Positions 31,067 through 40,000 of a stretch of DNA of 64,000 nucleotides are shown one piece after another. Below the pieces are notes generated by a model. That model made no database searches and was not told the DNA's origin. It saw only the letters and a list, made by a program, of their open reading frames with translations. The stretch is taken from NCBI GenBank assembly GCA_021740995.1, contig JAIOYR010000003.1:53761-117760 (forward strand). The letters are read 5' to 3'. The stretch is from Taibaiella sp. Lineage in GTDB: Bacteria > Bacteroidota > Bacteroidia > Chitinophagales > Chitinophagaceae. Positions within the stretch are counted from its first letter, which is position 1. Every line of letters starts with the position of its first letter. The translations under genes were made by a program, and so were the position numbers.

Positions 31067-32425
31067 ATGGAGAAATATAAAATTTTCGTTGTTGAGGACG
31101 ACTTAATGTACGGGGAGATGCTGAAGTACTATTTGTCTATGAATCCGGATTACGAGGTATTTCGATATAAATCGGCAAAGGAGTGCCTGGCAAACATGTC
31201 GAAGAAGCCTGATCTAATTACACTCGACTATTCCCTGCCGGATGGAACCGGAGGGGAGATTATGCAGAAGATTATACAATGCGATAGTTCCGTGGCTATT
31301 ATTATGATTAGTGGTCAGAAAGACATTAGCACTGCAATAGAATTGTTGAAGTCTGGAGCGAGCGACTATTTGGTAAAAGACGACAATACTAAAGATCTGC
31401 TCTGGAATGCCATCATCCGGCTACGGGAAGTGCAATCGTTGAAGAAAGAGGTGCAACAATTAAAAGAAGAGCTGAATCAACAAGTTGATTTCAGCAAGAT
31501 AATCAAGGGGAACAGCCCTTCCATCCAAAGAATATTTGGCCTGATAGCAAAGGCTGCAAATTCCAGCATTAATGTATCTATAACAGGAGAAACCGGCACG
31601 GGCAAAGAGTTGGTAGCCAAGGCAGTACATACAGGGGGAAACAATAAGAAGGCTCCGTTTGTTGCTGTGAATATGGCAGCCATACCCAGAGAACTCATTG
31701 AAAGCGAATTGTTCGGTCACGAAAAAGGAGCTTTCACCGGGGCAATTGCCAGGAAGATCGGGAAGTTTGAAGAAGCTAACAAGGGGACTTTGTTTCTCGA
31801 TGAAATAGCAGAAATGGACCCTAGTCTGCAAAGCAAAATACTAAGAGTGTTACAGGAACGTGAGCTTGTGCGCATAGGTGGAAACGAAAAAATAAAACTG
31901 GATATACGGATTATTACTGCTACACATAAAAACCTTGCAGATGAGGTGACGAAAGGTGCGTTCAGAGAAGATTTGTATTACAGGCTTATTGGTTTGCCTA
32001 TTGATCTGCCGCCGCTTAGGGAAAGAGGAAGTGATATACTGCTACTCGCAAAATTCTTCTTAGATGATTTTTGCCGCAAAGATAATCTGCCGGCTATCTC
32101 AATTTCTGTTGAAGCAAAAGAGCGCTTGTTATCTTATATCTACCCGGGCAATGTGCGGGAGCTTAAAGCTGCTATAGAACTGGCGGCTGTTATGTGCAAT
32201 GATAATACAATTACGCCCGACGATATTACGTTCGGCTCTGTGTCACAGAAACAGCAAATGATTTTTGCAGAGAAGACACTCAAAGAGTTTGATATGGAAA
32301 TAGTAACCATGTTTTTGAAAAAATATAACAACAATATCAATAAGGTGGCAGAGATCTTAGATATCGGCAAGAGTACGATTTACCGGATGCTGCAGGACAA
32401 TTCAATAACACTAAAATCGAAATAG
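31067..32425 (+). CDS. Sigma54-dependent (NtrC-type) response regulator, REC-AAA+-HTH_Fis (ORF opens at 31028; M at 31067 preferred)
   Basis: LITLDYSLPDGTGG receiver; GETGTGKELVAKAVH Walker A; ESELFGHEKGAFTGA; C-terminal HTH NKVAEILDIGKSTIYRML. Confidence 0.95.
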   Translation: MEKYKIFVVEDDLMYGEMLKYYLSMNPDYEVFRYKSAKECLANMSKKPDLITLDYSLPDGTGGEIMQKIIQCDSSVAIIMISGQKDISTAIELLKSGASDYLVKDDNTKDLLWNAIIRLREVQSLKKEVQQLKEELNQQVDFSKIIKGNSPSIQRIFGLIAKAANSSINVSITGETGTGKELVAKAVHTGGNNKKAPFVAVNMAAIPRELIESELFGHEKGAFTGAIARKIGKFEEANKGTLFLDEIAEMDPSLQSKILRVLQERELVRIGGNEKIKLDIRIITATHKNLADEVTKGAFREDLYYRLIGLPIDLPPLRERGSDILLLAKFFLDDFCRKDNLPAISISVEAKERLLSYIYPGNVRELKAAIELAAVMCNDNTITPDDITFGSVSQKQQMIFAEKTLKEFDMEIVTMFLKKYNNNINKVAEILDIGKSTIYRMLQDNSITLKSK

Positions 32426-32427
32426 TT

Positions 32428-32970
32428 ATGTATGGTATAGTAAACAAGGCAATTCAGGATATGATCACTTCTGGCTTTGGAGCGGAAACATGGGACGCAG
32501 TAAAAAAAAGCAGTGGGGTAGACGAAGATTTTTTTATCAGCAATGAACCCTATGATGATGTAGTGACCTACAAGCTGGCAGGAGCAGCATCGGAAGTGCT
32601 GGATATGCCTGTGGGTATAGTGTTGAATAGTTTTGGACGATACTGGATAATGAAAACCGGAAAGGAAAAATATGGATCACTTATGGAGGCCGGTGGAAGT
32701 AATTTAAAGGAATTTCTTGTAAATCTGCCCTCGTTTCATAACCGTATCATGCTTGCCTTTCCCAATCTCAACCCTCCGGAATTCAAAGTGTCAGAAATTG
32801 AAAACAACGGCATAAGAGTACACTATTTTTCTCATCGAAATGGCTTACAGGAATTTGTTAAAGGCCTGCTTTTAGGGCTTGGTGAGCTATATAATGTGCC
32901 AGTAGAAGTAGTGCATACGCAATCAAAAGAAGCGGGTTACGATCATGATATATTTAAAGTAATCTGGTAA
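32428..32970 (+). CDS. H-NOX (HNOB) heme NO/O2-binding protein
   Basis: MYGIVNKAIQDMI start; NLPSFHNRIMLAFPNLNPPEF (His104 candidate proximal ligand, Pro) and YFSHR (YxSxR heme-propionate motif). Confidence 0.93.
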   Translation: MYGIVNKAIQDMITSGFGAETWDAVKKSSGVDEDFFISNEPYDDVVTYKLAGAASEVLDMPVGIVLNSFGRYWIMKTGKEKYGSLMEAGGSNLKEFLVNLPSFHNRIMLAFPNLNPPEFKVSEIENNGIRVHYFSHRNGLQEFVKGLLLGLGELYNVPVEVVHTQSKEAGYDHDIFKVIW

Positions 32971-32973
32971 ACT

Positions 32974-35900
32974 ATGCAAGAAAAATCATTCTCATTCAGC
33001 GAGGAGCGTTTTAACAGGCTTTTTCCTTTCTATTTTTTGCTCGACAAAAACCTGACAGTTATTTCTTTAGGAAAAAGCATGTCTAAAATATCTGCACTTT
33101 CAGCCGGAGACTTTTTCTTTTCGAATAACTACATCAAGAGACCGGTAGTTGATTGTGAAACCTATGACGCGCTTTGTGCACTATCCGGGCAACTTGTGAT
33201 AATAGGTAGTAAAAAACAGCCAAATCTTTTGCTCAGGGGGCAGCTCGATCAATTTGATGGAGATTGCTTGTTGTTTGTCGGTACCCCATGGTTTGCCAAA
33301 GTAGCCCAGTTGAAAGAACATGACCTGACAATAAATGATTTTTCGATACACGATTCGATTGTAGACTTGCTGAACCTGGTACAAACACAGGAGATAACAA
33401 ATGGTGAGATGCGTGAATTAATACAAAAAATTAATCAGCAAGCCACCAAATTGCGTCTACGGGAAGATGAATTACAAGCTACGACAAACCGCCTGTCATT
33501 ATTGATTGCTAACATACGCGACCCGCTGCTAATGGAAGATGAGAATCAAAAGATAGTTTTCATGAATGATGCTTTCCGTAAAGCTTTCGGACTTGATGAG
33601 CAAACAGATAAATACTTTGGTGAAAGCGGTACGGAGATCACAAAAATGATTAGAGGTGCGTTTGAAGATTCGGATCAGTATTACAAATCTGTTGAACGAT
33701 TGACTGAGTCAAATGAGGCCACATACAATGAGGTTGTTAAATTGAAAGATGGCAGGGTTTTTACGAGAGATTTTAATCCAGTGACCATAAATGGAAAGAG
33801 TAAGGGGTATGTATGGAAATATGTAGATATTACAGACAGTAAATTACAGGAAAGCCAACTAAGTGCACAAAAGCAGTTTTATGAACAGATATTAAACCGG
33901 ATACCGGCAGATATTGTAGTTTTTGATAGTAAGCACAGATATCTTTTCCTGAATCCGGTAGCTATCAAAAATCCGGAGCTTAGAAAATGGATGATTGGAA
34001 AAGACGATGAGGAATACTGTAGGTACAGAAACAGAGACCAGTCGATAGCAAAAGAACGGAGAAGAATCTTTAACAATGTTGTAGCTTCTAAAGAGCAATT
34101 GGAATGGGAGGAACAGCTTCTTGATCCTGACGGGAATTTTCAATATCATCTTAGAAAGATGTTTCCTGTATTTGATGAAAATGGTGAACTGGAGATAATG
34201 ATTGGTTATGGGGTGAATATGACCGAAAGACGGAAGATTGAAGAACAGGTAAGAAAAAGTGAAGAGCGTTACCGTAGTATTTTTGACAATAGTCAGGCAT
34301 TAATATGCACTCATAGCCTTGATGGTAAGATAATAGAGGTGAACAAGGCCGCCGTGAAGACACTTGGATTTACCACAGACGAGTTGATCGGTAGCGCAAT
34401 CCATTCGTTGCTGCCTGAAAGCAGGAGGGCGGAATTTGATGATTATTACCTTGAGTCTATCAGAAAACAAGGTAAGGCAGAAGGAATAATGGTAGCTATA
34501 GACAGAAATGGGCATGACGTATACCTGCTTTATCAGAACTTTCTCGTTCCAAGCAACAGTGAAGAACCATATGTTATTGGATTTGCGCAAGACATCACCG
34601 CAAGAATCAATGCGGAAGTGGCGTTAAAGAAAAGTGAGGAGAAATACAGAGGCATTATTGAAAATATGCATTTAGGAATGGTTGAAATCTCAGCCGATAA
34701 CACTGTTTTGTATGCTAATAATAGCTTCATAGCAACGAGTGGCTATAGCTCAGACGAGTTAACTGGCCGAAAGATTAATGAGCTATTTTTTGCCAATGAA
34801 AGTATAGACGTTGCAAATGGTGCTATTGAACGAATAACAAAAGGAAAGTCAGACGCCTATGAGATTCAGGTGCAGAACAAACAAGGAGAAATGAAATGGT
34901 GGTTGGTCAGCGGTGCGCCCAAAATGGACATGGAAGGAAACTACATGGGGTCGCTCGGAATTTATCTTGATATTACGCCTCAGAAAAAAATGGAAATAGA
35001 ACTGAGGAAGGCCAAGACTGATGCAGAGCTATCTGCCTATTCTAAAGAGATGTTTCTTGCTAATATGAGCCACGAGATACGTACACCAATGAATGCGATC
35101 ATTGGCATTGGCAGGCTTCTGGGCAAAACAGAATTGGCAGCACAGCAAAAATACTATCTGGATATTATTGAAAATGCTTCCGGCAATTTACTTGTCATTA
35201 TTAACGACCTTCTTGATTTTTCTAAAATAGAGGCAGGCAAAGTAACACTGGAGCATATAGGGTTCAGTATCGGCAAGATTACCGAGAACGTTGTTCATAT
35301 CCTGAAGCACAAATGCGAAGAGAAGAATTTGATTATAAAATACCAGTGTAGCGACGAAATAGAACCGGTATTGATTGGCGATCCATACAGGATAAATCAA
35401 ATTCTTATTAATTTAATAGGGAATTCTATAAAATTTACGGACCGTGGTGAAATTAAAATAAGGTGCTCGGTTGAAAACGACAGTGACGAACAACAGTCTG
35501 TCTTGTTTGAAGTGGAAGATACAGGAATAGGAATGAGCGAAGAATTTCTTTCACATATCTTCGACAAATTTACACAGGAAGATGAAGGTATTACCCGGAA
35601 ATTTGGTGGAACCGGATTGGGAATGAGCATTAGCAAGCAACTGATAGAGCTGATGGGAGGTACAATAGAAATCCGCAGTTTGAAAAATATCGGAACCCAT
35701 ATATCATTCAGGATAACATTTCCTGTAGGCAGAAAGGACGACCTTCCAAGCGCCTGGAATCAGAAACCGGATACGGTAATACTGCATGGAAAACAGATAC
35801 TTCTTGTTGAAGACAATTATATGAATAGGGTGCTTGCCAGTACAATTTTGACACAATATGGAGCAAATATAACCGAAGCCGAAGATGGTGCAAAAGCTAT

Positions 35901-36570
35901 TGAGAAGCTCAGAAGTCGGAAATTTGATTTGATACTTATGGATATTCAAATGCCAATTAAAGATGGAATAGAAGCTACAAAGTATATTCGGGAAAATCTA
36001 GATAAAACCACGCCCATAATTGCTATGACCGCCAATGCATATAAGCGAGAGGAAGAGCGTTGTCTGGCAATAGGGATGAATGACTTCATATCCAAGCCAT
36101 TTGAAGAAGATAAATTTATATACCAAATTGCGCAGTGGTTGGGAGCTGCTACTACAAATACAGTTTTTCCTCAGCATGAAAACGAAGTTGATTCTCCTGA
36201 ATTGTTTGATCTGTCAAAGTTGATATCCACCAGCCGGGGGGATGAACAATTCATCACTATGATGCTGCAGATGTATGTACAAGAAATACCGAAAGCAGTT
36301 GAGGAACTTGAGAATGCCGCTGAGCTGAAAGACTTCATAGCTCTGGGTTCAATAGCTCACAGAATACGACCTTCGGTGCTGAGTTATGGAATCATCACTC
36401 TTGAAAAAAGTCTTGAGAAATTGGAAAGATTGAACGAAGAGTTTTTGGATGAAGAAGAGTCAATGGAAATAACGAGGAATATTTGTAGCACTTTGAATAG
36501 TGTGGTAGCATCATTCAGGCTGATTCTGGAAGGTAAGAATTTGAGTGATTTGTTTTCTTCCGTCAAGTAA
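32974..36570 (+). CDS. Hybrid sensor histidine kinase: HNOBA-like N-terminus, multiple PAS, HisKA-HATPase, REC, Hpt-like C-terminus
   Basis: N-term FPFYFLLDKNLTVISLGKSM...LLRGQLDQFDGDCLLFVGTPWFAKVAQLKEHDLTINDFSIHDSIVDLL; MSHEIRTPMNAIIG; FGGTGLGMSISKQL; ILLVEDNYMNRVLA...LILMDIQMPIKDG; AHRIRPSVLSYG. Confidence 0.93.
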   Translation: MQEKSFSFSEERFNRLFPFYFLLDKNLTVISLGKSMSKISALSAGDFFFSNNYIKRPVVDCETYDALCALSGQLVIIGSKKQPNLLLRGQLDQFDGDCLLFVGTPWFAKVAQLKEHDLTINDFSIHDSIVDLLNLVQTQEITNGEMRELIQKINQQATKLRLREDELQATTNRLSLLIANIRDPLLMEDENQKIVFMNDAFRKAFGLDEQTDKYFGESGTEITKMIRGAFEDSDQYYKSVERLTESNEATYNEVVKLKDGRVFTRDFNPVTINGKSKGYVWKYVDITDSKLQESQLSAQKQFYEQILNRIPADIVVFDSKHRYLFLNPVAIKNPELRKWMIGKDDEEYCRYRNRDQSIAKERRRIFNNVVASKEQLEWEEQLLDPDGNFQYHLRKMFPVFDENGELEIMIGYGVNMTERRKIEEQVRKSEERYRSIFDNSQALICTHSLDGKIIEVNKAAVKTLGFTTDELIGSAIHSLLPESRRAEFDDYYLESIRKQGKAEGIMVAIDRNGHDVYLLYQNFLVPSNSEEPYVIGFAQDITARINAEVALKKSEEKYRGIIENMHLGMVEISADNTVLYANNSFIATSGYSSDELTGRKINELFFANESIDVANGAIERITKGKSDAYEIQVQNKQGEMKWWLVSGAPKMDMEGNYMGSLGIYLDITPQKKMEIELRKAKTDAELSAYSKEMFLANMSHEIRTPMNAIIGIGRLLGKTELAAQQKYYLDIIENASGNLLVIINDLLDFSKIEAGKVTLEHIGFSIGKITENVVHILKHKCEEKNLIIKYQCSDEIEPVLIGDPYRINQILINLIGNSIKFTDRGEIKIRCSVENDSDEQQSVLFEVEDTGIGMSEEFLSHIFDKFTQEDEGITRKFGGTGLGMSISKQLIELMGGTIEIRSLKNIGTHISFRITFPVGRKDDLPSAWNQKPDTVILHGKQILLVEDNYMNRVLASTILTQYGANITEAEDGAKAIEKLRSRKFDLILMDIQMPIKDGIEATKYIRENLDKTTPIIAMTANAYKREEERCLAIGMNDFISKPFEEDKFIYQIAQWLGAATTNTVFPQHENEVDSPELFDLSKLISTSRGDEQFITMMLQMYVQEIPKAVEELENAAELKDFIALGSIAHRIRPSVLSYGIITLEKSLEKLERLNEEFLDEEESMEITRNICSTLNSVVASFRLILEGKNLSDLFSSVK

Positions 36571-36626
36571 ATGGAATATTGCGCTAGTGCCGGGGTTGCA
36601 TATTTATAGTTGATCTTTGAAAAATC

Positions 36627-36676
36627 TTTAGCAATCTATTGGTGGAAAAAGTAGTTTCAATCAATAGATTGCTAAA
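36627..36676. repeat. Perfect 15-bp inverted repeat with 20-nt spacer
   Basis: TTTAGCAATCTATTG (36627-36641) / CAATAGATTGCTAAA (36662-36676). Confidence 0.9.
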
Positions 36677-36955
36677 GTTGTAATCATATCATATGACGAG
36701 GTTTTGGTGAGAGTTATCTATAGATTCAATTATAGTCAAAGCCAGACACGCGAAGTATTCACATAGAAATTTTCTACTTTATCCTAATTTATTCTTCATC
36801 TTTACATAAATGGCATGAATTTTATCTGTAAACGTGTGACTGACTAACTGATGAACTTTAGAGTTAGTTATCACAGTCATCATTTACCAGGTTGTTTCCA
36901 CTTAGTAGCTGTAAAATGCAATTATATGTGTATAGCAGCAGCGCGCCATGTGTAT

Positions 36956-36992
36956 AAAAAAAAGTCAGCCTCCTGAAAGTGGAGGCTGACTT
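36956..36992 (-). terminator. Terminator of the giant gene (minus strand)
   Basis: Minus strand AAGTCAGCCTCC-ACTTTCA-GGAGGCTGACTT followed by T-run. Confidence 0.9.
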
Positions 36993-37024
36993 CAAATCTA
37001 TCTAACCAAACAACTTTGGTAGCA

Positions 37025-40000
37025 TTATGGTTCAAACACCAATCTGACTATTGCAGTACTGCCATCTGCACCCGCAAACCTGCACATGTAGATGCCTGCT
37101 GCAAGCTCTTTTGGCAGTGATACTGTAGCAGCCGTTGTGGTTACTGTATACTGCGCCACTTGTTTTCCATCGATGGTGAATATGCTGAATATACCGTTTT
37201 GTGGCGCCTCTATTGTGAGCTGACCCGACGTAGGGTTAGGGTATACTTTGAGCACACCACCGTTTTCAAGAGTAGCTCCTTCTGTTTCCCCTGGTTTTGA
37301 GGTCAGTACAGTGATAGCCTTGGTTCTGAAGCAGCCTGTACCCAGTGTATAGGTAATGGTAGTAGCTGCAACACTATTGCCGGTAACTACACCTGTTCCT
37401 GATACTGATGCTATAGCAGGGCTGGCACTACTCCAGGTGCCACCGCCCGGGCTGCCGCCAAATGTGGTTGATGCCCCGTTTACAACCGTTGATGCTCCGC
37501 TTACATTGGGCAGATTGTTTATAGTTATAGTAGTTGTGCTGAAACAAGCTGGATTAATTCTGTAGCTAATTGTGACCGTTCCTCCGGAAATACCTGTAGC
37601 TAAGCCAGTTGAGATGTCGACAGTAGCTCTTGCTGTATTACTGCTCAGCCAAGTGCCACCGGGTGTAGCATTGGCAAGTGTAGTCGTAGTGCCAGGGCAC
37701 AACGGAGTCACTCCGGTAATAGATGCGACGGCCGGATTAACCGTAACTGACATAACAGCATAGGATCCGGTGCCGCCCACTGTATATCTTATATTTGCAA
37801 CGCCGGTACTAATGCCAGACAGCAAACCGGTTGATGCATTTATTGATGCCACAGCAGTATTGTCGCTACTCCACGTTCCACCGTACATTGGATGCGACAA
37901 TGTGCTATTTGTTTGTCCTACACATACAATAGGTAATCCAGTAATCGACGGTAGCGCCGGATCTACAATGATGTTTTTGGTTACTGTACATCCGCTGGCA
38001 GTAACATATGTGATTGTAGCAGCTCCAGTACTTACACCTGTGACATATCCAGAGGTGTGACCAGCTGAGACTACTGTAGCTCTTGCAGGATTAGAACTCG
38101 TCCAGGTTCCGGAGTAGCTGGAGTGATACGCGTAAATGGAACAACCTACAGCTACTCTGTCTAGTGAAGAAATAGGGGGGGCTCCCGGCTCTACGTACAT
38201 TGAATAAACCGCAGTACACCCTGCAGGAGAAGTGTAACCTATGTACACATAACCGTAAGAAACCCCAGTTACAACTCCTGTGCTGGCGTTTACAGTTGCT
38301 CTTGCAGTGTTATAGCTAAACCAGGTTCCTCCTGAAGCTGAACTACTCAGGGCAGTTGTAGCTCCTACACAGACTGCTGATGCGCCGGTAATAAATGGGA
38401 TGTTATTAATGGTAATCAGCCTCGAGGTTCTGCAGCCCGTAGGACTTGTGTATGTGAGACTAACCAAGCCTGAGCTAATACCTCGCACCCTGCCATATGC
38501 ATAAACCGTTGCAACTCCGGGATACGAAAGAGAAGCACTCCACGTTCCTCCATACGGACTGCCATAGAAGTCTGCATAATATCCCGCACATATACTGCTG
38601 ACACCGGATATGTCAGCACTAATTACATAGAAAGTCGCAAATGCTGAACAGCTGCCTACTGTATAGGTAATAGTGGCCGTTCCTCCAGAAATACCTGTAA
38701 CAAGACCTGTTGAAGGATGTACGCTCACATTTGCCGAGCTGCTACTCCATACCCCTCCTGCCGTAGGATGTGCCAATGTGCGGGTACCTCCAACACATGT
38801 GCTCAATACGCCGCTGATATGTGGAGAAATGGCGGCACTTACAGTAACTATTTTGGTGCTTATACACGAAGGGCCTGTTATATAACGAATAGCCACCCCC
38901 CCGCTGGAGACGCCTGTAACTAATCCTGTTGTTGCTCCGACCGTTGCCCTTGAATTGGTAGCAGACCAAGTTCCGCCTGCGCTGGAGTTTGTTAATGCAA
39001 TGGTTTGGCCAACACATACACCTGAAGGACCTGAAATGGCAGGAACGGCTGCATTGACGGTTACCGTATTTGTAGAACTGCATGCCCCGAAAGAGTAGGT
39101 AATAGTAACAATACCTGCACTGACGCTGGTAAGAGTAGGATAAATTGTCGAGAAGTAGGCAATTGTAGTGTCGCTGCTACTCCATACACCACCGGAAGGT
39201 GTAGCAGATAAATAGCCATAATTGCCAGCACACATTGTAAGTGTGCCCGTAATGGCAGATGGGCTGGGTGCAACAGTAAAGACAGCAGTTGATCTGCAGC
39301 CACCAACAGTATAGGTGACTACAGAAGTGCCTGCCGTGGTGCCTGTAGCTGTCAATAAACCTGAAGTGGCATTTATAGTGCCAAGTGTACTAGATGATAG
39401 CGACCATGTACCACCGGAAGGTGTAGCTGTAAGTGTAGTAGAGGTACCTGAGCAGAGTGAAAGGGTGCCGCTTATAGCGGACGTTGCCGCTGTTACAGTA
39501 ACTTCTCTGGTAGACGCACAGCCTGATGCCTGTGTGTACGATATAATAGCAGTACCTGGTGCTACTCCATAAACAAAACCCGCTGTACCAACCGTAGCTA
39601 CTGATGTAGCGGTACTGCTCCATGTGCCACCTCCCGGACTGCAGGATAGTGTTGTACCTGATCCGGTGCACATGGATGCGGTTCCGGCTATTGTGCCGGG
39701 AAGTGAGTTTACAGTGAGTGTGGCTGTTCTATAACAACCCGAACTCACCACATAACTGATAATTGCAGATCCTGTGCTTGCTCCTGTAGCCACACCTGTA
39801 CCGGCATCAATTGTTGCTATAGTAGTGTTGTTACTGCTCCATGCGCCTCCGGATGTTGTGTTGACAAGTGTGGTAGCGCTTCCCGGACACACTGATAATG
39901 AACCGGTGATTGCTGCTACTGCAGTATTTACTGTTACTTCGGTGATGCTAAAGCAACCCGGCGTTTTCCGGTAGGTGATGTTGGCAGTTCCGGCGCTAAT

